Shown: positions 31,345-38,439, numbered from the stretch's first letter. The stretch is 38,439 nucleotides of DNA from Actinomycetes bacterium (GCA_030426725.1 JAUHXZ010000021.1:1-38439), one strand, 5' to 3'. The notes: generated from the letters alone by a model not told the origin. Translations and numbers: made by a program.

Positions 31345-32247
31345 ATGGAACAAGCCGCGGCACCGACGTGCTACCGCCACCCGGATCAGCCGACGGGGAT
31401 CCGGTGCCAACGGTGCGACCGCCCCATCTGCACGCAGTGCATGGTGCCTGGCTCCGTCGGCTTCCAGTGCCCGGAGTGCGTGGCCGTCGGCCGACAGCGC
31501 ACGCGCCGGGTCCGGCTCGCCTACGGCGGTGAGCCGGTCGCGAACCCGCGGGTCACGTCCACCACCCTCATCGGCATCAACGCGGCCGTGTGGGTGGCGG
31601 TGCTCCTCACCGGCGGCGCGTTCGGGGCCGTCTACAACCTCCTGGCCCTGCTGCCTCAGGGCATGTGTCCGGTGGGGGACCGGATCCTGCTCGTCGGGCC
31701 CACGGCCTGCGCGGCCTCCGGCTCGGATTGGGTCGCGGGTGTGGCCACCGGTGCCCCGTGGCAGATCCTCACGTCGGGCTTCGTTCACTCGGCCGTGTGG
31801 CACATCGGCTTCAACATGCTCGTGTTGTGGATGCTGGGGCCCGCCATCGAGCAGGTCCTCGGCCGCTCCCGCTACCTGGCTGTGTACTTCGTCGCGCTGC
31901 TGGGCGGTTCGGCGGGTGTCATGCTGTTCTCTTCCGGCTACTCGTCGACGGCCGGCGCCTCCGGCGCGATCTACGGGCTGATCGGCGCGCTGCTGCTCAT
32001 CGCGATCAAACACAAGGGCGACGTCCGCGGCATCCTTTTCTGGCTCGGCCTCAACATCGTCCTGTCGTTCACCTGGGCGGGGATCTCCTGGCAGGGGCAC
32101 ATCGGTGGGCTCATCGGCGGGGCCGCCGCCACCACGATCATCATCTACCTGCCGCGCGAGCGACGGTCGTTGCAGTGGCCGCTCATCGGCCTGATGACGG
32201 CCTCGATCGTCGCCGTCATCGTCGTCCGGGCCCTCCAGCTCGCCTGA
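31345..32247 (+). CDS. Rhomboid intramembrane serine protease with N-terminal zinc-ribbon-like domain
   Basis: 300 residues. The first 50 carry a cysteine- and histidine-rich module, CYRHPDQPTGIRCQRCDRP and then C-x-x-C-MVPGSVGFQC-x-x-C, which looks like a B-box/zinc-ribbon and probably binds zinc on the cytoplasmic side. The rhomboid domain begins near residue 75 with about seven helices. The catalytic dyad is Ser206 in GASGAIYG and His252 in GHIGGLIGG; His153 and Asn157 (HIGFN) belong to the oxyanion-side motif. It cuts membrane proteins within the bilayer; its substrate is unknown. ATG 31345 fits a leaderless promoter; a frame from 31264 was rejected. Confidence 0.92.
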   Translation: MEQAAAPTCYRHPDQPTGIRCQRCDRPICTQCMVPGSVGFQCPECVAVGRQRTRRVRLAYGGEPVANPRVTSTTLIGINAAVWVAVLLTGGAFGAVYNLLALLPQGMCPVGDRILLVGPTACAASGSDWVAGVATGAPWQILTSGFVHSAVWHIGFNMLVLWMLGPAIEQVLGRSRYLAVYFVALLGGSAGVMLFSSGYSSTAGASGAIYGLIGALLLIAIKHKGDVRGILFWLGLNIVLSFTWAGISWQGHIGGLIGGAAATTIIIYLPRERRSLQWPLIGLMTASIVAVIVVRALQLA

Positions 32248-32295
32248 TCCCCGGACTTCCCGCCGCCCCTCCCCGGAGTGGGCTGTCCCCTCCTG

Positions 32296-32398
32296 GGTGG
32301 GTGGGGTTGAGCAATTGGCTGGGGTCAACGAGAACGCCCCGCGTGAGTTGAGCGTGGGCTTGCCGTCGACCCGATCCAATTGCTCAACCCCACCCACC
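32296..32398. repeat. Long intergenic palindromic element, copy 2
   Basis: Perfect 23-bp inverted repeats (32296-32318 and 32376-32398) containing the same GTTGAGCAATTGG core as copy 1, followed inward by a GGGTC block with a few mismatches and a central region of about 40 bp. Outside it, CCCCTCC and GGAGGGGG extend the pairing. It lies between the rhomboid stop and the next gene and could also stop rhomboid transcription. Confidence 0.8.
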
Positions 32399-32426
32399 GC
32401 GGAGGGGGACGAGGGGCGGCCGGTGA

Positions 32427-32432
32427 TAGGTT
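32427..32432 (+). promoter_or_regulatory. Predicted -10 of a leaderless promoter
   Basis: TAGGTT, 6 nt, ATG 32439. The promoter starts 28 bp beyond the right arm of the palindromic element. Confidence 0.45.
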
Positions 32433-32438
32433 TCGGCC

Positions 32439-32960
32439 ATGTCCGACGAGTTCCCCGACGACCTCAACCCGGTGCTGCGCCGCGCCCGCTACGGGAAGAG
32501 CGGCGACGGCGACCGCTTCGTCGGGCTCTGGCTCTCGGTGATGGTGGAGGCCAGGCAGCGCCGCCTCAGCCCGTCGCTGGTGGGGGCCCGCAAGATCCTC
32601 GAAGGTTTCTTCCGGGGCCGTGCGGTGCGGGCCGCGATCGACGAGGTCGGTGAGAACGCCGTCTACGCACAGCTGCGCGACGCCGCGGCCGTGTACTTCC
32701 AGAGCTGCATCACGGACCCGAACTACTCGACGCTGATCTGGGGGATGAGCCGGCTCGAACCCGACACGCTCCGGGCCAAGGCAGCCAAGGACGCCGTCGC
32801 CGGGCTGGGGGTCATCGCCGACAGCCGGTCCTCCGGCCGGGTCCAGGCGCTCCCGCCGCTGCTCGTAGACGGCTTCGTCGAGGTGTTCGGCGAACCAGGC
32901 AGGGAGGCTCTGCGGGCCGCCGCCGCGTCGCGCCCTTCCGTCGCCCCCTTCGTGGAATGA
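32439..32960 (+). CDS. Conserved hypothetical protein
   Basis: 173 residues, soluble and mainly helical by composition. Segments that look conserved include NPVLRRARYGKSGDGDRFVGLWL at the N-terminus, of which the PVLRRARYG part and the helix around FFRGRAVRAAIDEVG stand out, and IWGMSRLEPDTLRAKAAKD in the middle. I do not recognise a family or catalytic motif. It has a leaderless-type promoter and a strong terminator after it, so it appears to be a single-gene transcript. The only neighbours in phase are a rhomboid protease upstream and, converging, a SHOCT membrane protein. Confidence 0.72.
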   Translation: MSDEFPDDLNPVLRRARYGKSGDGDRFVGLWLSVMVEARQRRLSPSLVGARKILEGFFRGRAVRAAIDEVGENAVYAQLRDAAAVYFQSCITDPNYSTLIWGMSRLEPDTLRAKAAKDAVAGLGVIADSRSSGRVQALPPLLVDGFVEVFGEPGREALRAAAASRPSVAPFVE

Positions 32961-32963
32961 GAA

Positions 32964-32995
32964 GAGCCGCGGCCCGGAATCCGGGACCGCGGCTC
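32964..32995. terminator. Bidirectional terminator hairpin
   Basis: GAGCCGCGG, an inner CCCGG-AAT-CCGGG stem, then CCGCGGCTC. It separates the hypothetical gene from the convergent SHOCT gene. It is almost the same hairpin as at 35322-35358. Confidence 0.8.
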
Positions 32996-33009
32996 ACTCC
33001 GAAGGCGGA

Positions 33010-33387
33010 TCAGGCGAGCGCCTTGGCCTTCAGCTGGTCGAACTCGGCCTGCGAGATCGCGCCCGAGTCGAGGAGCGACTTGGCGCTCGCGATCTGCGAG
33101 GCGGGGTCGTTCGCGGTGGCGACCGAGCGGATGTAGTCCTCGGTGGCCTGCTGCGCACCGGCGGCGGCCTCGGCCTGACGCTGGTTCATGCCCTTGCCGC
33201 GGGCGATGATGTAGATGAGCGCGGTGATGACGGGCACGACGAGGAGCGCGAGCACCCAGATCGCCTTGAACCAGCCGTTCATCTTCGAGTCACGGAAGAT
33301 GTCGACCACGATCTGGAACAGCACCATGAGGTACATGATGAAGAAGAAGCCCCAGACCATCAGCCAGAAGAATTCCCAGAATCCCAT
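33010..33387 (-). CDS. SHOCT-domain inner membrane protein, paralogue A
   Basis: 125 residues. Two membrane helices (about 3-26 and 40-60) resemble the phospholipase D-nuclease N-terminal-type helical hairpin, with WKAIWVLALLVVPVITALIYIIARG-like text in the second. A short charged, Gln/Ala-rich stretch follows. The C-terminal SHOCT motif is QIASAKSLLDSGAISQAEFDQLKAKAL (about 98-124), given here only to locate it. SHOCT helices are thought to mediate oligomerisation. ATG 33387 has AAGGCTGA upstream. Paralogue B at 35367 shares most residues in the two helices and SHOCT. No enzymatic role is evident. Confidence 0.85.
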   Translation of the reverse strand: MGFWEFFWLMVWGFFFIMYLMVLFQIVVDIFRDSKMNGWFKAIWVLALLVVPVITALIYIIARGKGMNQRQAEAAAGAQQATEDYIRSVATANDPASQIASAKSLLDSGAISQAEFDQLKAKALA

Positions 33388-33457
33388 GCGGATCAGCCTT
33401 TCTCGACGGCGGGTGAAGACCATCTCGCACACCGCCGAGGTAACACTATCTTGACGC

Positions 33458-33479
33458 GAGCGCACTCGTGAATGCGCTC
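33458..33479. promoter_or_regulatory. Inverted repeat in the divergent SHOCT-A / ion channel promoter region
   Basis: GAGCGCA, 8 nt, TGCGCTC: perfect 7-bp arms. It overlaps a minus-strand -35-like TTCACG and lies 14 bp before the channel's -10 TACACT (33493-33498). A candidate shared operator. Confidence 0.35.
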
Positions 33480-33492
33480 TCATCGCGTTCCC

Positions 33493-33498
33493 TACACT
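33493..33498 (+). promoter_or_regulatory. Predicted -10 of the ion channel gene
   Basis: TACACT, 7 nt before GTG 33506; leaderless-type spacing. Confidence 0.4.
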
Positions 33499-33505
33499 GA
33501 GCCGG

Positions 33506-34012
33506 GTGAAGTGGTCGTCGCTGGTCAACCGGATGCTCCTGCCCATCGCCGTCCTGGCGCTCTACTTCGTTGCGCCCCTCAGCTCCTCCGACGCCCCGAT
33601 CGGCACCCTCTTTGGAGTGCTCGTCGGTGTCCTGAGCCTGGCGGCGGTTGCAGTAAGCATCACGCGAGAGGTGATCTGGGCCCACCGCCGGCTGCGGCCG
33701 GTCCACCTGCTCGTCGCCTTCGAACTGGTCCTGGTGGCCTTCGCGCTCGTCTACTACCTGATCGCATCCGACGCCCCTGATCAGTTCGTCAGCCTCGACA
33801 CGAGGCTCGACGCGCTCTACTTCTCCATGACGACGATGGCGACGGTGGGGTACGGCGATGTCAGCGCCGCCGGCCAGACGGCGAGGGCCGTCGTGACCTT
33901 CCAGCTGGCGTTCAACCTGGTCTTCGTCGGCGCCCTCCTGAACCTGATGCGTGACCGGGTCAAGTCGGCGCGCGACAGGCACGCCGACCAAGGGGCAGGC
34001 GAGCAGGGCTAG
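33506..34012 (+). CDS. Two-pore-helix potassium channel family protein
   Basis: 168 residues with four hydrophobic segments. The first two (about 11-25 and 33-50) precede the pore unit: helix 68-87, pore loop with selectivity filter TVGYGD at 113-118, and a final helix at about 124-147. The filter sequence is that of K+ channels, so potassium conduction is well supported. The tail is short and polar, with no RCK (NAD-binding) or cyclic nucleotide domain, so gating is unknown. The start is GTG 33506 with a leaderless-type promoter. The permease gene begins 103 bp downstream and has its own -10. Confidence 0.88.
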   Translation: MKWSSLVNRMLLPIAVLALYFVAPLSSSDAPIGTLFGVLVGVLSLAAVAVSITREVIWAHRRLRPVHLLVAFELVLVAFALVYYLIASDAPDQFVSLDTRLDALYFSMTTMATVGYGDVSAAGQTARAVVTFQLAFNLVFVGALLNLMRDRVKSARDRHADQGAGEQG

Positions 34013-34029
34013 CGCACCGGGCCCGTCGC

Positions 34030-34035
34030 TAGACT
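34030..34035 (+). promoter_or_regulatory. Predicted -10 of the AI-2E family gene
   Basis: TAGACT, about 80 nt before ATG 34116, giving a leader with the AGGAAGGAAA ribosome site. Confidence 0.35.
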
Positions 34036-34115
34036 CCCGGCTGTACACGGCCACGCAGCGATCCGTCGGATCGCCCAGCGGCGACAGACTCGCAGGCGCG
34101 AGGAAGGAAACCCCC

Positions 34116-35312
34116 ATGCAGCTTCCCGAGCGGAATCCCGCGACCGAGCCCATCCTGGGGACCGAGCGGACGCCGGTCGCCGTCACCGCCCGGCTCGCCC
34201 AGCCGTTCGCCTGGGCGTTCACGGTCACCATCGCCGTCATGCTGGCGCTGTCGCTCGGAGGGGCGGTCGTCTCCCTCGCCGGGATCATGCTGTCGGTCAC
34301 CATCGCCATGTTCTTCGCGCTGGCCCTCGACCCGCTCGTTCGCGGCCTGGAGCGGCGCGGCCAGGGACGCGGGGCGAGCATCGGCATCGTGTTCGCGGCG
34401 TTCATCGTCGTGGTCGGCACCATGCTCGCGTTCGTCGTCCCGGCAACGGTCGAGCAGGTCGTCATCTTCGCCCAGTCCGTGCCCGGCTACATCGCCGACT
34501 TCCGGCAGTCGGCCGTGTTCGAGCAGATCACGGGCGGCGCCGGCGAGCAGGTGCTGATCGACCAGGTCGTCACCCGCGCCCAGACGTGGCTCTCGGACCC
34601 CGCGAACCTCCTGTCCCTCGGTGGCGGGATCGTCGCCTTCGGCAGCGGACTGATCAACGCGATCTCGACGACGATGATCGTCATCGTGCTCACCCTCTAC
34701 TTCCTGGCGTCGATGGACAGCATGAAGCAGGGCCTGTACTCGATCCTCCCGGCCTACCGCCGCGCCGGTGCCGCCGAGATGACCGAGCAGATCACCGGCT
34801 CGGTCGGTGGCTTCGTCGCGGGCCAGATCCAGATGTCGAGCATGAACGCCGCCTTCACCTTCATCCTGCTGACCATCCTCGGGGTGCCCTACGCGGTGAT
34901 GCTGGCCTTCGCGGCGCTGTTCGTCACGCTCATCCCGATGATCGGGTCCGTCCTCATGTGGATCATCTCCTTCACCTTCTGCCTGCTCGGGGGCTGGGTC
35001 CCCGCGCTGATCTTCGCGGTGGTCTACTTCGCCTACATGCAGGTGGAGGCCTATGTCGTCACGCCGAAGATCATGAGCAAGGCGGTGTCGGTGCCCGGGT
35101 CCCTGGTGCTGATCGGCGCGATGGTCGGCGGTACCCTCGGCGGCCTCGTCGGCGCGCTGATGGCCGTGCCGATCACCGCGTCCATCCTGCTGGTCGTCCG
35201 AGGCGTGCTGATTCCCCGGCAGGACGCCCGCACAGTCGCGCCCTACGACGCGCTGCACGACCAGGAGCCCGCCGCGGCGGACACGGCCACCGACGAGGGC
35301 GCACAGGCCTGA
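34116..35312 (+). CDS. AI-2E/PerM-family membrane protein
   Basis: 398 residues with about eight predicted helices in the AI-2E (PerM/YdiK/TqsA) arrangement. An N-terminal pair of helices precedes an extramembrane segment (about 115-180), then a helix with a DSMKQGLYSILPAYRR linker. The family core VGGFVAGQIQMSSMNAAF, then GVPYAVMLAFAALFVTLIPMIG, and the VEAYVVTPKIMSKAVSV segment follow. Members export autoinducer-2 in E. coli (TqsA) or act as Na+/H+ antiporters in some bacteria; which applies here is unknown. The last 30 residues are polar and acidic. ATG 34116 follows AGGAAGGAAA. The terminator at 35322 lies between it and SHOCT paralogue B. Confidence 0.87.
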   Translation: MQLPERNPATEPILGTERTPVAVTARLAQPFAWAFTVTIAVMLALSLGGAVVSLAGIMLSVTIAMFFALALDPLVRGLERRGQGRGASIGIVFAAFIVVVGTMLAFVVPATVEQVVIFAQSVPGYIADFRQSAVFEQITGGAGEQVLIDQVVTRAQTWLSDPANLLSLGGGIVAFGSGLINAISTTMIVIVLTLYFLASMDSMKQGLYSILPAYRRAGAAEMTEQITGSVGGFVAGQIQMSSMNAAFTFILLTILGVPYAVMLAFAALFVTLIPMIGSVLMWIISFTFCLLGGWVPALIFAVVYFAYMQVEAYVVTPKIMSKAVSVPGSLVLIGAMVGGTLGGLVGALMAVPITASILLVVRGVLIPRQDARTVAPYDALHDQEPAAADTATDEGAQA

Positions 35313-35321
35313 CCCACACGA

Positions 35322-35358
35322 CGAAGCCGCGGCCCCGGACATCCCGGGACCGCGGCTT
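35322..35358. terminator. Bidirectional terminator hairpin
   Basis: GAAGCCGCGG, inner CCCCGG/CCCGGG arms around ACAT, then CCGCGGCTTC. It serves the + strand permease and the minus-strand SHOCT paralogue B. It is nearly identical to the hairpin at 32964-32995. Confidence 0.8.
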
Positions 35359-35366
35359 CTGTCGTG

Positions 35367-35747
35367 TCAGGAGGCGAAGACCTTCGCCTTCAGGGCGTCG
35401 TACTCGGCCTGGCTGATGGCTCCGGTGTCGAGCAGTTCCTTGGCGTTGGCGATCTGCTGCGACGGCGGCACCGCGGCGCTGACCGATGCGATGTAGTCCT
35501 CGGCCACCTGCCTGGCCCGCTCCTGCTCGGCCTGGCGGCGGTTGTTCATCGACCCGCCCCGGGCGATCAGGTAGACCAGCGCGGTCAGGAGCGGGATCGC
35601 GATCAGTGCGATGACCCAGATGGCCTTGGCCCAGCCGCTCATCGTGGAGTCGCGGAACACGTCGATCAGAATCTGGAAGAGCACCATGAGGTAGGCGACG
35701 AAGAAGAACGCCCACACCAGGAGCCAGAAGAACCCCATGAAGTCCAT
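35367..35747 (-). CDS. SHOCT-domain inner membrane protein, paralogue B
   Basis: 126 residues with the same layout as paralogue A: FFWLLVWAFFFVAYLMVLFQ helix, VFRDS-MSGW-KAIWV turn, second helix ending LIARGGSMN, charged spacer and C-terminal SHOCT helix (IANAKELLDTGAISQAEYDALK). By eye about two-thirds of positions match paralogue A, strongest in the helices and SHOCT. ATG 35747 follows GAGGTGAG. The pair brackets the channel and permease genes, and each copy has a near-identical terminator. The gene may have arisen by local duplication that carried its terminator. Role unknown. Confidence 0.85.
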   Translation of the reverse strand: MDFMGFFWLLVWAFFFVAYLMVLFQILIDVFRDSTMSGWAKAIWVIALIAIPLLTALVYLIARGGSMNNRRQAEQERARQVAEDYIASVSAAVPPSQQIANAKELLDTGAISQAEYDALKAKVFAS

Positions 35748-35873
35748 GAGGACTCACCTCTTTCTGTACGGAGAATCTTGCGGGGCACCCTGACGGGGAA
35801 GGGTGGCCACGGGACACCTGGAACTCTAGTGACCCCGGGGGCCGCGCGAGCGGTAGCCACCCCAAGTGGCGGG

Positions 35874-36896
35874 TCAGCCGTCGGCGGTGAGGAGCCTGCT
35901 GCCCCCGAACACCAACGTCACCTCGACGTCCACGTCGGCGAACCCGGCGTCGTCGAGCATGGCGCGCAGGTCGGCGTCGGAGATAGTGGGCGGCTGACCG
36001 AGAGCCACGATCCGCAGGACGCCTTGACGGACCTCGATGGTACTGATCTGCCAGTTCTGCGCTTCCGCCCAGGCCGTGGCGACGGGGGTCGCCCGGCTCA
36101 CGATGTCCACCTGCTGCATCACCACCGACGTGCCCAGGCCCAGGGGGACGGCGAGGGCGACGAGCGCGCCCGCCACTACCAGCAGCGTCCCGGGACGCAG
36201 CTGCCCGACGGCGACCCCGAGGTCGGTGGCCGCGGCCCTGACACGGTAGGCCAGGAAGAAGATCACACCCGTCGTGATGATCGCGCTGACGTTGGTGCCG
36301 AAGAGCAGCAGAGCGCCGACGGCCTGGTCTGGCGCGCCGGACTCAAGCGTCAGCCCGACGACGGCGAGGGGAGGAACCAGGGAGATCGCGATGGCGACGC
36401 CGGGCAGGGCATCGGAGATGTCGGAGCGCACCATCGCGAACGCGCCCACCGCACCAGTGGCGAGGGCCGCCAGCAGGTCGATCAGCCTGGGCGACACCCG
36501 CGCCGCGATCTGGGAGTTGGTGTCAGCGATGAGCAGCGCGGGCGTCGTCAGTCCGATGAGGTACGACACGGCAATGACCACGAGGACCCCGGCGAGGATG
36601 ATCGCCAGGTTGACGACGATGTCCCGGCGCCGGGCGAGGACGACCGACAGGGCAGTTCCGAGGATCGGGGTCATGAGCGGGGCGACGATCATGGCGCCGA
36701 TGACGGTCGCCGTGGAATCGGCGACGACTCCCGCGGCGGCGATGGCCGTGGCGAGGACGATGAGGACCCAGAAGGCCGAGAGTTTCTTGGCGGAGTCGGA
36801 GCCGTGGGTGAGCAGGAGGCGCGACATCATCCGCTGGACGTCGGCGGCAGCGACGCGGCCCGGCACCCACGTCGCCTCTCCACTGGTATTGGTCAT
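35874..36896 (-). CDS. DUF389 integral membrane protein
   Basis: 340 residues with about six to eight helices. Typical DUF389 text is present: a helix ending ADSTATVIGAMIVAPLMTPILG (about 60-82), then a second with GVAIAISLVPPLAVVGL, and an FGTNVSAIITTGVIFFL helix. The first includes the family's conserved GAMIVAPLM-P-I-G core. The C-terminal 80 residues form a soluble alpha/beta domain. The family is uncharacterised; transport has been suggested. ATG 36896 lacks a ribosome site; a -10-like GATCAT precedes it by 6 nt. The frame extends to 36971, but that part overlaps the neighbour and lacks protein character. Confidence 0.82.
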   Translation of the reverse strand: MTNTSGEATWVPGRVAAADVQRMMSRLLLTHGSDSAKKLSAFWVLIVLATAIAAAGVVADSTATVIGAMIVAPLMTPILGTALSVVLARRRDIVVNLAIILAGVLVVIAVSYLIGLTTPALLIADTNSQIAARVSPRLIDLLAALATGAVGAFAMVRSDISDALPGVAIAISLVPPLAVVGLTLESGAPDQAVGALLLFGTNVSAIITTGVIFFLAYRVRAAATDLGVAVGQLRPGTLLVVAGALVALAVPLGLGTSVVMQQVDIVSRATPVATAWAEAQNWQISTIEVRQGVLRIVALGQPPTISDADLRAMLDDAGFADVDVEVTLVFGGSRLLTADG

Positions 36897-36967
36897 GGCT
36901 GAATGATCCACCAGCCCCGGCGGATCCAGCGAGAGGGCGTCGGCATGACTTCCGTGTCGCCCACGGG

Positions 36968-38439
36968 TCACACCTGCGTGCGTACCGCCGGTTCCGCCGC
37001 CTCGCCGTGGAGCGCCAGCTGCACCCGGCGGGCCAGGTGCGGGGCGAGGTCCCGCCCCTCGGACCTGGCGGCGCGGGTCAGCCGCAGCGCGGCGCGCTCG
37101 GCGTCCGAGTGCCGCCCGGCCACCGCGTGCGCCAGTACCTCCCGGGCCCCCAGTTCGTCGCTACCGGGGCCGGCGAGCCTGCCCTGCTCGACGGCCCACA
37201 TGGCCAGCGTCGCGTTCTTCCGCTCGAGCCCTCGGTCGGCGAGGCAGCAGGCGGCGTCGACGATCATCGCGACCATGTCCGCCCGGACCTGATGGGCCCA
37301 CAGCCACTGGAACGCGAAGCTCCCCAGCGGCTCGCCCCGCACGAGCCGGAGCGCCTCGATGAGGGCCGAGTCCGGTGCGAGGTTCACACCCCCGCTGAGC
37401 AGCGTGCGGAACCGTTCCCAGTCCGACGTGACCCGCTCGTCCAGGCTGATGCGACCCGAGTAGGCCTCGGGGAGGTAGGTGGCGCCGTCGGTGGCCGTCC
37501 CGAGCCAGCCGCGGAGCCGGCTCATGTTCGAACGCCGGGTGGGCTCGGCGACGAGCATGGCCCGGGTCATGGCCGACGGTGTGCACGCCGGATGCTCGAG
37601 CAGCCAGGCGCAGTACTCGAGGCACTGGCCGACGGCGCGGGTGGGCGACGGGCCGGCCGCACCGTCGAGGCTCACTTCGCCCAGGAGCAGGAGGGTGGGG
37701 TGTTCGATGGGTCCGGGAGGGGCGATCACGTCGAGGTCCTCCTCGGACGAAGGGTGGAGGGGGATGGGGAGCACGTTGGCCGCGTCGCCGGGTGCCCACC
37801 ACCCGGCCGGTTCGGTCCGCTGGGTGCCCGTGAGTTCGAACAGGTCGAGGAGCGCCCGCTTGGCGGGACGGTCGATCAGCTGGGGGGAGAAGGCGCGGCC
37901 GTCCCAGCGGGCCTCCTCTGCTCCCACCTCCACCACCGTCGCGGGGATGTGGGGGGCGAGGCCCGCGGTGAGAACGGACACGCCCACCCTGCCGAGGGCC
38001 AGGGCGTCCCCCACGACGTCGAGCTGGGACGGGGTGAGCGGTTCGGCGAACACGAAGACGGTGGCCGCCCAGGCGGCGCCGGCGTCCTCGTCCGCACGGA
38101 CCTCGGCGAGGTCCGTGGAGCCGAGCTCCAGGCGCCGCGACGAGCACAACCGGGTGAGGTCGACGAGCGCCGCGTCGCGTCCTTCGGCCGCGGAGATCCG
38201 GGGGTCGTCCAGCGCGGCGGCCCATTCGGGGGCATCGACCACGACGACGTCGACCGTCTCCGACCAGGGCGCGCAGGCCAGGCCGGTGATGGCGGCGGCG
38301 AGCGCCGCCTCCGCCGCGGGGCCGGTGAGGACGGTGGCGCCCTCCTGCTCCAGATCGAGGGCGACCGGCGACTCGTCCCCGTCCCAGCCGAGCACGATCC
38401 CGGCAGGACCGGGAGCCTCCGGGGAGGGCCTTCCCGAGT
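36968..38439 (-). CDS. C-terminal part of a large protein with a bacterial transcriptional activator domain (BTAD), cut by window end
   Basis: The frame is open through the right edge, so the N-terminus is missing; at least 490 residues are visible. The first 170 contain repeated alpha/beta strands (VDVVVVDAPEW, ATVFVFAEPL, VGVSVLTAGL) resembling a Rossmann- or P-loop-like sensor region without a Walker A motif. From about residue 235 a strand PTLLLLGEVSLDGAAG begins a winged-helix unit with SAMTRAMLVAEPTRRSNMSRLRGWLG. From about 340 the helical BTAD repeats run to the end (ALRLVRGEPLG, RADMVAMIVDAA, AVEQGRLAG). This fits the actinobacterial LysM-BTAD or SARP-like large proteins. The function and partners lie beyond the window. 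Confidence 0.75.
   Translation of the reverse strand, partial: SGRPSPEAPGPAGIVLGWDGDESPVALDLEQEGATVLTGPAAEAALAAAITGLACAPWSETVDVVVVDAPEWAAALDDPRISAAEGRDAALVDLTRLCSSRRLELGSTDLAEVRADEDAGAAWAATVFVFAEPLTPSQLDVVGDALALGRVGVSVLTAGLAPHIPATVVEVGAEEARWDGRAFSPQLIDRPAKRALLDLFELTGTQRTEPAGWWAPGDAANVLPIPLHPSSEEDLDVIAPPGPIEHPTLLLLGEVSLDGAAGPSPTRAVGQCLEYCAWLLEHPACTPSAMTRAMLVAEPTRRSNMSRLRGWLGTATDGATYLPEAYSGRISLDERVTSDWERFRTLLSGGVNLAPDSALIEALRLVRGEPLGSFAFQWLWAHQVRADMVAMIVDAACCLADRGLERKNATLAMWAVEQGRLAGPGSDELGAREVLAHAVAGRHSDAERAALRLTRAARSEGRDLAPHLARRVQLALHGEAAEPAVRTQV

Noticed and set aside
34029..35342. 437-codon minus-strand frame opposite the AI-2E family gene
   Set aside because: Antisense shadow with low-complexity His/Asp/Gln/Arg composition.
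1..38439. CRISPR arrays, tRNA or rRNA genes
   Set aside because: No regularly spaced repeats, no cloverleaf with T-loop sequence and no rRNA signature were seen on either strand.

Overview
High-GC actinobacterial chromosome. The grounds are roughly two-thirds G+C, frequent GTG starts, many genes that appear to be leaderless (TANNNT, then 6-7 nt, then ATG/GTG), actinobacterial secreted-protein types (RRRTVAKG-type signal, glycoside-hydrolase-like DUF1906 protein with SH3b repeats) and a large protein with a transcriptional-activator-type C-terminus. The gene content would suit a member of the Propionibacteriaceae (Tessaracoccus-like), but that placement is inference. No rRNA, tRNA or CRISPR array was seen.

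Layout. 1-1688: a complete IS1380-family element whose inverted repeat begins at the first base, so the window edge is probably a contig end. 1689-7605: small cargo-type genes on the + strand (VOC protein, two secreted proteins of unknown role, RibD/DHFR-like reductase, small membrane protein, DUF1801 protein, DUF1906-SH3b protein) with a decayed Doc-type toxin fragment. 7825-13505: an alkyl sulfatase facing an apparent operon of alpha/beta hydrolase, flavin monooxygenase and LuxR regulator; the hydrolase appears frameshifted near its N-terminus. 13664-16151: a GH95 alpha-fucosidase with a decayed GH1 beta-glucosidase tail behind it. 16488-21570: minus-strand genes for a TM2 protein, aldo/keto reductase, an E2-acyltransferase-like protein, a PAP2-type phosphatase and a ketosteroid-dehydrogenase-like flavoprotein.

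21774-23325: mgsA and lgt on the + strand, followed by a 366-bp convergent intergenic region with a long palindrome and a cluster of DnaA boxes. 23692-27047: ROK regulator and a tightly overlapped group of aldo/keto reductase, sirtuin and alkyltransferase-like protein. 27250-30031: a ferrous iron uptake operon, feoA-feoB-nfu-like, linked by two ATGA overlaps, with a DtxR/IdeR-like box at its promoter. 30053-38439: YibE/F protein, rhomboid protease, a hypothetical, two paralogous SHOCT membrane proteins flanking an ion channel and an AI-2E-type permease, a DUF389 protein, and the C-terminal part of a large BTAD protein cut by the window end.

Most unusual signals: the feoAB operon ending in an Nfu-like iron-sulfur protein rather than FeoC; a two-copy intergenic palindromic element (about 23322-23402 and 32296-32398); four DnaA-box-like sites in 220 bp away from any dnaA gene; and two SHOCT paralogues that each keep a near-identical terminator hairpin.
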